A stretch of 62,473 bases of DNA from the NCBI RefSeq assembly GCF_028715765.1, contig NZ_JAQURE010000015.1:1-62473 (forward strand), in the 5' to 3' direction. Below, piece by piece: positions 1 to 13,681 of this stretch. Below the pieces are notes generated by a model. That model searched no databases, was not told where the DNA came from, and saw nothing but the letters and a program-made list of their open reading frames with translations. The stretch comes from Rhodoferax sp. (GTDB lineage: Bacteria > Pseudomonadota > Gammaproteobacteria > Burkholderiales > Burkholderiaceae_C). The position numbers were made by a program, and so were the translations under genes. Position 1 is the stretch's first letter; each line of letters starts with the position of its first letter.

Positions 1-124
1 TAAAAATTCCATGGTGATCACCTTGTTTGCTCCTGCCTAAAAAGTAGGCAGCGCTAGTAAAACACCTGGCTCAGTTTTGGGGCGGCATAACCTCTAAAAG
101 TGGCTCAGTTTTCGGTCGGCGGCA
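1..124. mobile_element. Terminal end of a probable IS21-family insertion sequence (partial)
   Basis: Two imperfect direct repeats sit 34 bp apart: TGGCTCAGTTTTGGGGCGGC at 67-86 and TGGCTCAGTTTTCGGTCGGC at 101-120. Multiple terminal repeats of this style are typical of IS21-family (istA/istB) elements. A small hairpin with CTGCCT/AGGCAG arms lies at about 33-55. The neighbouring CheB-CheR reading frame loses family similarity exactly where the second repeat begins, so the element appears to have inserted into it. No transposase gene is in the window; it would lie beyond the left end. The family assignment comes from memory of repeat style and is an inference. Confidence 0.55.
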
Positions 125-1164
125 ACAGAATAGGCCTCTTCACCGGTGGAGCAACCGGTACACCAGACACGCACCGCGCTGCCAGCGGGCTTGCCTTCAA
201 ACAGTTTGGGGATCACCTGTGCCTGGAGCGCCGAAAAAGCCTCCGGGTCACGGAAAAAGTTGGTCACACCAATCAACAGGTCATTGAACAGGGCTTGCAC
301 CTCGACCGGGGTTTGTTGCAGGTATTTGACGTAACTGTCAATGGCATCAATTTGGTGCACCGCCATACGCCGCTCTATGCGCCGGTAAATGGTGCTTGGC
401 TTGTACTGAGAAAAGTCATGCCCAGTCTGCGCCCGCAGCAGCACAAATATTTTTTTTAAGGCGCTCCCGCTCAGGGGTGTCGCCACACCTGTTGCATGCG
501 GCGGGCGACCAAAGGCGTGCGCCACATAGGCGATAAGTTGCGCTGCCATGTCAGCCGGTGGCAGTTCAAAGTCCACCATGCCGGTGGCCAGTGCACTTTG
601 TGGCATGCCATCGAATTCACTCGACGCTGGCGTTTGCACCATCACCATACCGCCTTCAACCTTGATGGCACGCACACCCAGCGTGCCGTCACTGCCAGTG
701 CCCGACAGCACCACGCCAATGGCTCGCTCGTGCTGGTCTGCGGCCAGTGAACGAAACAAAAAATCAATCGGCAGGCGGTGGCCGCGCGGCGCGGTGGGTT
801 CGAGCAGTTGCAGTGCGCCGTTCAAAAACGCCATGTCGCGGTTGGGCGGAATGATGTAGGCGCAGTTGACGCGCACCACCATGCCATCAGTCACCTCCAG
901 CACCTGCATGCGGGTGCGCCGTGCGATCAGTTCGGTGAGCAGGCTTTTGTGGTCCGGGTCCAGGTGCTGCACCAGCACAAAGGCCATGCCAGGGTCCGCG
1001 TCTGCGGGCATGCCCGAGAAAAAGGCCTCAATCGCAGCCAAACCCCCAGCTGAGGCACCCATGCCCACGATGGGAAAAGTCTGGTTTGCAGCAGGCTCTG
1101 TGGACAGCGCGGTTGGCTGCAAAGCAGGGGCTTGATCAGGGCTTTGAGGGTGTTTTTTTGGCAT
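94..1164 (-). pseudogene. CheB-CheR fusion (methylesterase/methyltransferase), C-terminus cut by insertion sequence
   Basis: The N-terminal part is a CheB methylesterase domain (about residues 30-215) with the expected catalytic serine in GASAGG (S38), histidine in QHLDPDH (H67) and aspartate in GTGSDG (D159). A CheR methyltransferase domain follows from about residue 230, with the SAM-binding CTGCSTGEEAYS motif. The frame then runs into the terminal repeats of an insertion element and ends with eight foreign residues (ADRKLSHF). Family members continue with the rest of CheR and usually PAS and kinase modules. The remaining protein lacks most of the methyltransferase fold, so only the CheB half could be active. 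It lies downstream of, and in the same direction as, the kinase and REC-GGDEF genes. Confidence 0.85.
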
Positions 1165-1183
1165 CTTGAATACTCCTGAATGT

Positions 1184-1228
1184 GTAGCTGCTCATGCACT
1201 ATAGACGGGCGCTAGCGCCTTATTTTGT
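1184..1228 (+). repeat. Dispersed ~45-bp repeat, copy 1
   Basis: Begins GTAGCTGCTCATGC and ends GGCGCTAGCGCCTTATTTTG, matching the family pattern TAGCTRCTNRCGC...GCGCTAGAGGCC. It fills the gap between the CheB-CheR gene and the REC-GGDEF gene, and its right edge contains the TAA stop codon of the REC-GGDEF gene. Confidence 0.7.
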
Positions 1229-2178
1229 TGAAATGCCAGAAGCATCAAAACAGACCCCTTGGGTGTCATCGGCTTTGGCTTGATACATGGCCTGGTCGGC
1301 TTTTTTCAACAAGCTGCTCATGGCTTGGGCATCCCCCGAAAAAATCGCCACACCGATGCTGAGCGACGTGTCATAGGTCTGACCGAGCAACTGATAGGTT
1401 TGCCGCAGTGCATGGTGCATTTTGTCGGCAATCACCTTGACTTGCCCTTCCGCCAACGTGCCACTGGCGCTCAAACTTTCCAGCAACACCACAAATTCGT
1501 CGCCCCCAAAACGCGCCACCGTGTCGCCCTCACGGGCGCAGCCGAGAATGCGTTTGCTGACCTGCTGCAGCAGCTCGTCACCCGCGATGTGACCCAAGGT
1601 GTCATTGAGTTGCTTGAAGTGGTCAATATCCATGAACAGCAGGGCACAGTGCCGGTGTGTGCGCGCCGAACTGAGTTGCGCCTGGCGCAAACGATCCAGC
1701 AACAAACGACGGTTGGGCAACTGGGTCAGGGCATCGTGCAGCGCCAGGGCCTCCAGCGTCAGGTTGTTGTGCTCCAGCTGGTTGTAGAGCAGGCGCACTT
1801 CCAGCATGTTGTGAATGCGGGTCTTGAGCTCTTCTATGTCAAACGGCTTGGAGATGAAATCTTTGGCCCCCGAGGCCAATGCGCGCAACTTGTGGCGGGG
1901 CTGAACCGTGATGGCCAGCACCGGGGCATAGCCCTGGCCTTCGGTCTGCTTCAAGGCGGCCATGACAGCAAAGCCGTCCATGCCTGGCATTTGCAGATCA
2001 AGCAAAATCAGGTCAAAGTGCTGGCTGCGGTGCAACTCGCACACCGCATACGGGTCACGGGTGGTGGTCAGGTTCTGATAGCCAGCCTCTTGCAACAACT
2101 GCACCAGCAATTGCACGTTGGCCTCCTGGTCGTCCACGATCAGAATCTGCGCGGACAAAATATCGGCGGGGCTGAGCA

Positions 2179-2182
<4 letters not shown>
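1220..2182 (-). CDS. Response regulator with diguanylate cyclase output (REC-GGDEF)
   Basis: A cytoplasmic two-domain protein of 320 residues. The receiver domain (about 12-125) carries the acidic pair in IVDDQE and the phospho-acceptor D62 in LLDLQMPGMDG. The GGDEF domain (about 145-312) has an intact GGDEF signature at 226-230 and an RxxD inhibitory site (R217-D220) five residues before it, so it should make c-di-GMP and be product-inhibited. Its start overlaps the stop of the upstream hybrid kinase by four bases (ATGA), so the two are translationally coupled and the kinase is its likely phosphodonor. The stop codon lies in a dispersed repeat. Confidence 0.93.
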
Positions 2183-6729
<4,547 letters not shown>

Positions 6730-6748
6730 AACGACTCAGGCCACTGTG

Positions 6749-7633
6749 ATGCCAATTGATTTGCCACAGTGCTGGGCTCTACTCAAACAAGTTACCAACG
6801 CCTGGCTGGACGACTATGTACCCAGCATGGGTGCAGCGCTGGCCTACTACACCCTGTTTTCATTGGCCCCATTGCTGCTGATCGTGATCTCCGTGGCGGG
6901 ACTGGTGTTTGGGCAGGACGCAGCGCGTGGTGAGATCGAATGGCAGTTGCGCGCCCTGATGGGCGATGCAGGTGCGAGCGCAGTGCAAGCGCTGCTGGTC
7001 AGCGTTGACCAGCCTGCCCAAGGTGCTGTTGGCACACTGGTGGGGCTGCTGTTGCTGCTGGTTGGGGCCACCACCGTGTTTGGCGAGCTGCAAGGCGCGC
7101 TTGACCGCATTTGGCGTGTGCCCGCCAGGTGCCAGACGAATGGCTGGATTGCACTGCTGCGCGCCCGGTTGCTGTCGTTTGGCATGATTTTGGCCATCGG
7201 CTTTTTGCTGATGGTGTCACTGGTGCTGAGCGCTGTGCTGGCCACCATGGAACGCTGGTGGAGCCCACTGTTTGGTGGCTGGCTGACCGTGGCCAGCGTG
7301 GTCAACGGCATTGCTGGTTTCTTTTTGGTGGCCGCTGTGTTTGCCCTGATTTACAAGGTGATGCCACGCGTGCATGTGCATTGGCGCGATGTCTGGATTG
7401 GTGCGGTGTTTACTGCGCTGCTGTTCACGCTGGGCAAGAGCCTGATCGGGGTCTACATTGGCCGCAGCGGCATCGTCTCGGGCTTTGGCGCTGCGGGCTC
7501 GCTGGTGGTGGTGTTGCTGTGGGTGTATTACTCAGCGCAGATTTTCCTGATCGGCGCGGAGTTCACTTGGGTGTATGCAAATGTGTTTGGGTCGCGCACT
7601 AACATACTGTTCCAATCAGCACTTTCAAAATAG
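6749..7633 (+). CDS. YihY/BrkB family inner-membrane protein
   Basis: About 294 residues with several hydrophobic segments and the family features: an N-terminal VPSMGAALAYYTLFSLAPLL segment, a central DRIWRVP-like region and a C-terminal SYYxGRSGIVSGFGAAGSLV-like segment. YihY/BrkB proteins are polytopic membrane proteins of uncertain biochemical function (the older name ribonuclease BN is wrong). GTG (6746) and ATG (6749) stand next to each other; I prefer ATG. It starts 19 bp after the glycine-zipper gene and is 15 bp upstream of marC, so the three may be cotranscribed. Confidence 0.88.
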   Translation: MPIDLPQCWALLKQVTNAWLDDYVPSMGAALAYYTLFSLAPLLLIVISVAGLVFGQDAARGEIEWQLRALMGDAGASAVQALLVSVDQPAQGAVGTLVGLLLLLVGATTVFGELQGALDRIWRVPARCQTNGWIALLRARLLSFGMILAIGFLLMVSLVLSAVLATMERWWSPLFGGWLTVASVVNGIAGFFLVAAVFALIYKVMPRVHVHWRDVWIGAVFTALLFTLGKSLIGVYIGRSGIVSGFGAAGSLVVVLLWVYYSAQIFLIGAEFTWVYANVFGSRTNILFQSALSK

Positions 7634-7648
7634 ATCAGAAAACCTCAA

Positions 7649-8269
7649 ATGGACTTCAAACCCCTGGTAACCCTGCTGGCGATTGTGAACCCGCTGGCCA
7701 TCGTGCCGTTTTTTATTCACTACACGCACGACTTCAGCCCAGCGCAACGCGCCCGCACGATTCGCATCAGCGCCTTCAGCTCGTTTGTAGTGATTGCCAG
7801 TTGCGCACTGCTGGGGCTGCACATTCTGGAATTTTTCAGCATCTCGCTGGCCAGCTTTCAGGTGGGGGGCGGCATGCTACTGCTGACCTCGGCGCTGTCC
7901 ATGCTCAACGCCCAACCAGCCGAGGCGCGCACCAATGCCGAAGAAATGCAGGACTCGTCCGCGCGTGCCAGCATCGCCGTGGTGCCGCTGACCATTCCGC
8001 TCTTGACTGGTCCGGCCACCATGTCCACAGTGGTGATTTACGCCGAAAAAGCCAAAACCTTTTGGCAACTCAGCACGCTGGTGGGCTACGGTGTAGTTGT
8101 GGCGCTGGCCACTGCGCTGTGCTTTACCCTGGCCGAGCCCATTGCGCGCATTCTGGGCAAAACCGGTATCAACGTCATGACCCGGCTCATGGGGCTCATT
8201 TTGGCGGCGCTGGCGGTTGAGGTCATGTCTGACGGCCTGATCAAGCTGTTTCCAGTCCTGGGGGGCTAA
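7649..8269 (+). CDS. MarC family (UPF0056) integral membrane protein
   Basis: A protein of 206 residues with about six membrane segments. It shows the MarC hallmarks: an N-terminal NPLAIVPFFI segment, a central SIAVVPLTIPLLTGPATMSTV segment and a C-terminal NVMTRLMGLILAALAVEVM segment. MarC proteins were once linked to multiple antibiotic resistance but this has not held up; transport function is unknown. The gene begins 15 bp after the YihY gene on the same strand, so cotranscription is likely. Confidence 0.9.
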   Translation: MDFKPLVTLLAIVNPLAIVPFFIHYTHDFSPAQRARTIRISAFSSFVVIASCALLGLHILEFFSISLASFQVGGGMLLLTSALSMLNAQPAEARTNAEEMQDSSARASIAVVPLTIPLLTGPATMSTVVIYAEKAKTFWQLSTLVGYGVVVALATALCFTLAEPIARILGKTGINVMTRLMGLILAALAVEVMSDGLIKLFPVLGG

Positions 8270-8425
8270 GGGCTTGTCAAGCAATAAGGGACGCAGAAAT
8301 CTCAAATAGCCCATTTCTGGCGGCACTGGCGGATTCAATAAACTATGCAGTGTTGCACCTGAACCGGCGAGCGCCAGTTTGCCATCAAGCGACATCCGCT
8401 ACATCTTTCATCGTTTATTTTTCCA

Positions 8426-9148
8426 ATGTCACCCAAAGAACTCTCCCCTGGCCTGGTGCTGCAACACCTGCCCTCCCACCTGAAGTTGACCGACTTCAAA
8501 CTCATTGCTTTTGACATGGACTCGACCCTGATCAACATCGAGTGTGTGGACGAAATTGCCGATGCGGTGGGCAAAAAAGCCGAGGTGGCAGCCATCACCG
8601 AGGCCGCCATGCAGGGTGAAATTTCCGACTACAAGTCCAGCCTGCGCCAACGCGTGGCCTTGCTCAAGGGCGTCACAGTGGCCGACATGGAGCTGATCTA
8701 CACCCAGCGTCTGCAGCTCAACCCGGGGGCTGAGCGGCTGGTCAATGCCTGCAAGGCCGCCGGTCTGAAAGTGCTGCTGGTCTCGGGCGGCTTTACATTT
8801 TTTGCCGACCGCATCAAAGCGCGCTTGGGGCTAGACTTTGCCCGCGCCAATGTGCTGGAAGTTCGCAGCGGTGCCAACTGTGGTGAACTCACTGGGCGCA
8901 TGGTCGACCAGTCTTGGGGTGACATTTGCGATGGTGCTGAAAAACGCCGCACCTTGCTGGACGTGGCCAGCTTGCTGGGCATTGAGCCGGCGCAGTGCAT
9001 TGCCATGGGTGACGGTGCCAACGACCTGCCCATGATGCGCGCCGCCGGTTTGTCGGTGGCTTACCACGCCAAACCAGCCGTGCGCGAGCAAGCCCAAGTA
9101 GCCATCAACAGCGGTGGGCTAGACCGCTTGCTGGAAATATTCACCTGA
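8426..9148 (+). CDS. serB: Phosphoserine phosphatase
   Basis: A HAD-superfamily enzyme that hydrolyses O-phosphoserine to serine, the last step of serine biosynthesis, in the cytoplasm. The nucleophile motif is DMDST (D30, D32). Family-specific ECVDEIAD and motif II (VSGGFTFFADR) are present, and motif IV is GDGANDLPMM. At 240 residues it is the short form without the N-terminal ACT-like extension of the E. coli enzyme. It has its own 156-bp upstream gap and no evident operon partner; an inverted repeat CATGCTT/AAGCATG lies just after the stop. Confidence 0.95.
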   Translation: MSPKELSPGLVLQHLPSHLKLTDFKLIAFDMDSTLINIECVDEIADAVGKKAEVAAITEAAMQGEISDYKSSLRQRVALLKGVTVADMELIYTQRLQLNPGAERLVNACKAAGLKVLLVSGGFTFFADRIKARLGLDFARANVLEVRSGANCGELTGRMVDQSWGDICDGAEKRRTLLDVASLLGIEPAQCIAMGDGANDLPMMRAAGLSVAYHAKPAVREQAQVAINSGGLDRLLEIFT

Positions 9149-9237
9149 CCTTCATGCTTCATTCACTTGAAAGCATGAGGCTTGTCAAGCGCCAAACCTG
9201 CCAGCACCAATAGCCCTGGCCTCAGGGCGAATGCAAG

Positions 9238-10020
9238 TCACGGGCGAGGCCAACCCAACCAACTCAACCCCATCAGCACCCCGATCAGCACCGGCTGGTG
9301 CAGCATGTAATAGCTCAGACTCCAGCGCCCCAGTGCAGCCAGCGCCTGCCCGACGCGGGGCAACGGCTTGTGCAGCATCGCGAGGGCATGCTTCAGCGCC
9401 CAAGCGCCAGCCGCGGCGCCCCACCACATCACACCCAGCCAGGGGAACAGCGGGGCGTAATCTTCGGTGACGGGTTTTTGAGTAATCCACCCCAGCCAAT
9501 TCATCATGGGCGAATTCATCCGTGCAACAAATTGGCCGCTAGCGCCCATGGATAGTGCATAAGCAGCTATAAATTTTGATGCAATGGCCAGCGCACCCAG
9601 CAGCCACAGCCAGCGCCCCCAGTGGGCGGTGAGGCGCACCACCACCAGCATTAACGCCATGCCATGCAAGATACCAAAGTAAATGAAGGTTTGCGGGTAC
9701 ATCAGCCACGACCCCAGGCTGACCAACAGCGCGCAGCCCGCCACCAGCGCCCAGCGCTTGCCAAACCGCGCCCAACTTTGCCCCTGTGCCGCAGCCACAG
9801 CCTGGCCAAAACCGGCGCAAAACAAAAACAGGCTGACGATGGCCACCCGCTGCCAGGTCCAGAACGGGTCGCGGTAAAAATCTTGCTTGACCCAGCCAAA
9901 GTGGTTCAGGTCAAACACCAGGTGAAACAAAGTCATCCAGACCATGGCCAAGCCACGCAAGGCATCTAGGTGGTCAAAACGGTCAAATCCGTTAAAGCGA
10001 TCAAATCGTGCAGGGGTCAT
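9238..10020 (-). CDS. DUF1624 / heparan-alpha-glucosaminide acetyltransferase-like membrane protein
   Basis: A polytopic membrane protein of 260 residues with the DUF1624 opening HLDALRGLAMVWMTLFHLVFDLN and a FCAGFG turn. The family is related to membrane acyltransferases that acetylate sugars, but the substrate here cannot be told. Two oddities are visible. The N-terminus is a near-tandem of RFDRFNGFDRFD, made by a 9-bp-scale DNA repeat. Residues around KFIAAYALSMGASGQFV are encoded by a copy of the dispersed 45-bp repeat lying in the coding sense. Its start overlaps the stop of the upstream gene by four bases. Confidence 0.82.
   Translation of the reverse strand: MTPARFDRFNGFDRFDHLDALRGLAMVWMTLFHLVFDLNHFGWVKQDFYRDPFWTWQRVAIVSLFLFCAGFGQAVAAAQGQSWARFGKRWALVAGCALLVSLGSWLMYPQTFIYFGILHGMALMLVVVRLTAHWGRWLWLLGALAIASKFIAAYALSMGASGQFVARMNSPMMNWLGWITQKPVTEDYAPLFPWLGVMWWGAAAGAWALKHALAMLHKPLPRVGQALAALGRWSLSYYMLHQPVLIGVLMGLSWLGWPRP
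9528..9576 (-). repeat. Dispersed ~45-bp repeat, copy 2, inside the DUF1624 gene
   Basis: On the minus strand it reads TATAGCTGCTTATGC, then GGGCGCTAGCGGCCAATTTG. It is read in frame in the coding sense of the DUF1624 gene and adds about 16 codons without a stop. Confidence 0.65.
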
Positions 10021-10571
10021 GCATGAAGTGTAGACAAGGCAAATGCCTCATCATCAACTTCAACTGGCAGCAGCATGGCAATGCGCTGACCAATGGCGTC
10101 GGCTCGCTCAGCGCCAGCAACAAGTTCCACGGCTTGCAACATGTCACGCGCTGCAGCCAACATGGATTCACGGTCACGCGCCTTGCGAAAGGCATCCCGA
10201 AACATCTGCGCCTGCTCTGGCGCACGCCGGGAAAACATGCGTTCACACATGTCAAACAAAAACATGCGCGTGGTGGCCAATGACCTTTTGCCTTCAAAGG
10301 TGTCTGCATTTGTCTGATGAAGCGATTCAGGCGTAGGCTTGAGCGTAGGCTTAGGTGGGCTTTGACTTTGGGTCAGACGAATGCAGGTCAAATAGCCTTC
10401 TCGGATCAGCGAATCCGCCATGAGCCGTGCCTCGTCTTTGAAAATAATTTCAAAGTCCTGAATCGTTTTTTGACCATCCGCCAAGATCAACAAGTTGCGC
10501 TCCCTGCGTCCTACACGCCTCAAACTGCCCGTTAACTCCTCTCGGGCTTTGTCAGTCTTCACCAATCTCAT
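10017..10571 (-). CDS. Conserved hypothetical protein (helical, about 184 aa)
   Basis: The start at 10571 (MRLVKTDKAREELTGSL) is chosen because the family-like sequence begins there and the upstream extension looks random. The N-terminal half has ERNLLILADGQKTIQDFEIIF, resembling small domains found beside type IV pilus or cyclic-nucleotide signalling genes in related bacteria. The middle is a low-complexity linker rich in proline and serine. The C-terminal half is helical with many alanine, arginine and methionine residues. There is no signal peptide or membrane segment. I do not recognise a function. It is translationally coupled (ATGA overlap) to the downstream DUF1624 gene. Confidence 0.65.
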   Translation of the reverse strand: MRLVKTDKAREELTGSLRRVGRRERNLLILADGQKTIQDFEIIFKDEARLMADSLIREGYLTCIRLTQSQSPPKPTLKPTPESLHQTNADTFEGKRSLATTRMFLFDMCERMFSRRAPEQAQMFRDAFRKARDRESMLAAARDMLQAVELVAGAERADAIGQRIAMLLPVEVDDEAFALSTLHA

Positions 10572-10684
10572 AGGGGTGCTCCAGTAAAAACACGCATTCA
10601 ACCCCAGGTGTGTGACACGCCTATGAAGCCCAGGCCAACACCGGGCATTGAGAAGCAAAGCGTAGGCAGGGATAATCGCGCGCT

Positions 10685-12733
10685 ATGTCTTTACTCCCCC
10701 ACCAACTCGAACTCCTGGCCCCGGCACGCAGCGCTGACATTGGCATTGAAGCCGTCAACCACGGGGCTGATGCGGTCTACATCGGTGGTCCTGGCTTTGG
10801 CGCACGCTCCAGTGCCGACAACTCGGTGGCCGACATCGCCCGGCTGGTGCAACACGCGCACCGCTTCAACAGCCGCATTTTTGTCACCATGAACACCATC
10901 TTGCGCGACGATGAGCTCGAAGGCGCCCGCACGTTGGCTTGGCAGCTGTATGAATCTGGCGTGGATGCACTCATCGTGCAAGACATGGGCTTGCTGGCCA
11001 TTGACATGCCGCCGCTGCAGCTGCACGCCAGCACCCAGTGCGACATTCGCACGCCCGAGAAAGCACGCTTTTTGCAAGACGCAGGGCTGACGCAGCTGGT
11101 GCTGGCACGCGAACTCACCCTGCCCCAAATTGCCGCCATCCGTGCCGCCACCGACCCAACGCGCAGCACGCTGGAGTTTTTTGTGCACGGCGCGCTGTGC
11201 GTGGCCTACAGCGGCCAGTGCTATATCAGCGCCGCCCACACCGGGCGCAGCGCCAACCGGGGCGAATGCAGCCAGGCCTGCCGCCTGCCCTACCAGGTGA
11301 TTGACTCGGCAGGCCGGTTTGTCGCGCATGACAAACATGTGCTCAGCATGAAAGACAACAACCAGAGCGCCAACATCGCCGATTTGATTGATGCCGGGGT
11401 GCGCAGCTTCAAGATTGAGGGTCGCTACAAAGACATGGCCTATGTGAAAAACATCACCGCGCATTACCGCAAGTTGCTCGACGAGGTGATTGAAGTCCGC
11501 CAGCACTCAAGCAACCCGCTGGCACGCGCCAGCAGCGGCCAGACCAGCTTCACCTTCACGCCCGACCCCAACCAGAATTTCAACCGCGAATTTACCGACT
11601 ACTTTGTGCAAGGTCGCCAGGACACCATTGGTGCCTTTGACACGCCCAAAAACCCAGGGCTACCGATTGGCTATGTGACCGTGGTTGGCCCCAACTGGGT
11701 GGAACTTGAACTCAGCCACAAAACCACCGAGCTGCACAACGGTGATGGCCTGTGTTACTACGATTTGCAAAAAGAGCTGGTTGGCCTGGCCATCAATCGC
11801 GCCGAACTCATCAGCGCCAAAAAAGGCAGCTGGCGCGTGTTCCCGAAAGACCCGATGGAAGGCTTGCCCGACCTGCGCAAAGGGGTCGAAGTCAACCGCA
11901 ACCGCGACGCAAGTTGGCTGCGCCAGCTGATTAATAAAAGCAGCGACCGGCGCATCGGTGTCTGGGCCAAGCTGGCCGTGCTGCCTGACGCGGTGCAACT
12001 CACCCTGACCGATGAAGACGGCACACATGCCACGGTGCAGCAGCCCTTTCCCGCAGCCAATCGCCAGCAAGCGCATGACAAAGCCGCTGCAGAGGTACAA
12101 ATCCGCAGCCAGTTGAGTCGATTGGGTACTACTATTTTTGTAGCTATTAGCACAGATATTACCTGGTCTAGAGGCCGATTTGATGCTGTATTGGTGCCCA
12201 GCTCCCTGCTCAATGCCCTGCGCCGCGAGGCGGTTGAAGCACTGGAGGCCGCACGTGCTGCAAGCTTTGTGCGCTGGCTACCAGGCCAGGCGGTGGAGCC
12301 GCCCGCGCCCTACCCTGAAGACACCTTGAGCTACTTGGCCAATGTGTTCAACCGCGCTGCCCGCACGTTTTACGCACGCCACGGCGTGAAGGTGATTGAT
12401 GCCGCTTACGAGGCCATTGAAGAGCCCGGTGAGGTCAGCCTGATGATTACCAAACACTGCGTGCGGTTTTCTTTAAGCCTGTGCCCCAAACAGGCCAAGG
12501 GCGTGACCGGCGTGCAGGGTTTTGTCAAAGCTGAGCCGCTGCAACTGGTCAACGGCAAAGAAAAGCTCACCCTGCGCTTTGACTGCAAACCCTGCGAAAT
12601 GCATGTGGTGGGCAAAATGAAACCGGCAGTGGCCAAGCAGTCGCGCCAGGAATTGGCGCAGGCGCGTGTCGGCACACCGATGACATTTTTTAAAACCCGC
12701 CCGTTACCCGCAGGCGAACAATTTGGACACTGA
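10685..12733 (+). CDS. rlhA: 23S rRNA 5-hydroxycytidine C2501 synthase (U32 peptidase-like)
   Basis: A protein of 682 residues that begins ELLAPARSADIGIEAVNHGADAVYIGGP, the U32 family opening, with the cysteine region GQCYISAAHTGRSANRGECSQACRLPY that supports an iron-sulfur site, and a long C-terminal extension as in E. coli RlhA (YdcP, 653 aa). RlhA hydroxylates C2501 of 23S rRNA using prephenate-derived chemistry. The slight excess in length over E. coli is partly explained by a copy of the dispersed repeat translated in frame at 12134-12181 (residues about TTIFVAISTDITWSRGRFDA). It stands alone on the plus strand and ends against a convergent signalling operon. Confidence 0.88.
   Translation: MSLLPHQLELLAPARSADIGIEAVNHGADAVYIGGPGFGARSSADNSVADIARLVQHAHRFNSRIFVTMNTILRDDELEGARTLAWQLYESGVDALIVQDMGLLAIDMPPLQLHASTQCDIRTPEKARFLQDAGLTQLVLARELTLPQIAAIRAATDPTRSTLEFFVHGALCVAYSGQCYISAAHTGRSANRGECSQACRLPYQVIDSAGRFVAHDKHVLSMKDNNQSANIADLIDAGVRSFKIEGRYKDMAYVKNITAHYRKLLDEVIEVRQHSSNPLARASSGQTSFTFTPDPNQNFNREFTDYFVQGRQDTIGAFDTPKNPGLPIGYVTVVGPNWVELELSHKTTELHNGDGLCYYDLQKELVGLAINRAELISAKKGSWRVFPKDPMEGLPDLRKGVEVNRNRDASWLRQLINKSSDRRIGVWAKLAVLPDAVQLTLTDEDGTHATVQQPFPAANRQQAHDKAAAEVQIRSQLSRLGTTIFVAISTDITWSRGRFDAVLVPSSLLNALRREAVEALEAARAASFVRWLPGQAVEPPAPYPEDTLSYLANVFNRAARTFYARHGVKVIDAAYEAIEEPGEVSLMITKHCVRFSLSLCPKQAKGVTGVQGFVKAEPLQLVNGKEKLTLRFDCKPCEMHVVGKMKPAVAKQSRQELAQARVGTPMTFFKTRPLPAGEQFGH
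12134..12181 (+). repeat. Dispersed ~45-bp repeat, copy 3, inside rlhA
   Basis: It reads TTTTTGTAGCTATTAGCAC, then GGTCTAGAGGCCGATTTG at the far end, matching the family core and the GAGGCC end. It is translated in frame in rlhA. The local codon use and residue choice differ from the flanking conserved protein. Confidence 0.65.
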
Positions 12734-12739
12734 CACTGT

Positions 12740-13681
12740 TCAGTCCCCAAGCACAGCGCAGTTACGGCTCCGTGTCTTGGCTTGGTAGAGCCGCGCATCG
12801 GCCTCGCGAAACAGTGCCACTAACTCGCCTTGTGCCGGGTTTTTGAGTGCCCCACCGACCGAGATGGTTACCACACCCCAGGCCTCGTTGAGCTCATGCG
12901 CTATGCCCAGGGCGTGCACGCTGCTGACAATGCTATTGGCCACTTTGGTCAGAATTTGAGGCGTGGCCATGGGCACGATCACGGCAAACTCCTCGCCACC
13001 GTAGCGGGCGGCAAAAGCGCCGTGGGTCAAACCCAGGTCGTTGGCGTGGCGCACGCTGGTCTCAATAGCCTGCGCCACCTGGCGCAGACAGTCGTCGCCG
13101 CTTTGGTGACCATAGTGGTCGTTGTATTTTTTGAAGTTGTCGATGTCGAGCATCAGCAACCCGTAAGACCGGCCAAAGGCTTGCGCTTCTAGCCAATGCT
13201 GATCGGCACGCAAGTCCATGCTGCGGCGGTTGCACAAGCCGGTCAAGCCGTCTTGGCTGGCCAGGTCTTGCAGCTTTTGGTTGGCTTGCGAGAGGCTTTT
13301 ACGCAGGCTGGCAATGCGGCTCATGGCTTTCATCTTGGCTTGCAACACGGGCTCGGGCACAAATTTGCTCATGAAATCGTCACCACCCGCCTCGATGGCG
13401 GTCACCAGGTTTTCAACCGTGTCTGACGAGGTGAGAAAAATCACCGGTGTCCAGGCCCACTGCTTGGTGGCCTCAAACGCACGGATGCGGTTGGTGGCTT
13501 CAAAGCCATTCATCACCGGCATCTCAATGTCCATCAACACCAGGTCGGGAGCTGCGCTGGCAAATGCGGCCACCGCCTCTTGGCCGTTGGCGGCGTGCAC
13601 CACGTCATACCCATAACTGGCCAAACGTGAGGTCATGACCATCACCACCGAGCGGGCATCGTCAACCAACAAAATTTTCAT
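12740..13681 (-). CDS. REC-GGDEF diguanylate cyclase
   Basis: A 313-residue soluble protein. The receiver domain (1-120) has acidic DD at 7-8 and phospho-Asp D51 in LMDIEMPVMNG. The GGDEF domain (about 140-310) has an active-type GGEEF signature at 228-232, so c-di-GMP synthesis is expected. The canonical RxxD inhibitory site five residues upstream is not present, which suggests weaker product inhibition than in the cyclases nearby. It is the last gene of a four-gene operon; its start overlaps the stop of the GGDEF-EAL gene by four bases. Confidence 0.93.
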   Translation of the reverse strand: MKILLVDDARSVVMVMTSRLASYGYDVVHAANGQEAVAAFASAAPDLVLMDIEMPVMNGFEATNRIRAFEATKQWAWTPVIFLTSSDTVENLVTAIEAGGDDFMSKFVPEPVLQAKMKAMSRIASLRKSLSQANQKLQDLASQDGLTGLCNRRSMDLRADQHWLEAQAFGRSYGLLMLDIDNFKKYNDHYGHQSGDDCLRQVAQAIETSVRHANDLGLTHGAFAARYGGEEFAVIVPMATPQILTKVANSIVSSVHALGIAHELNEAWGVVTISVGGALKNPAQGELVALFREADARLYQAKTRSRNCAVLGD

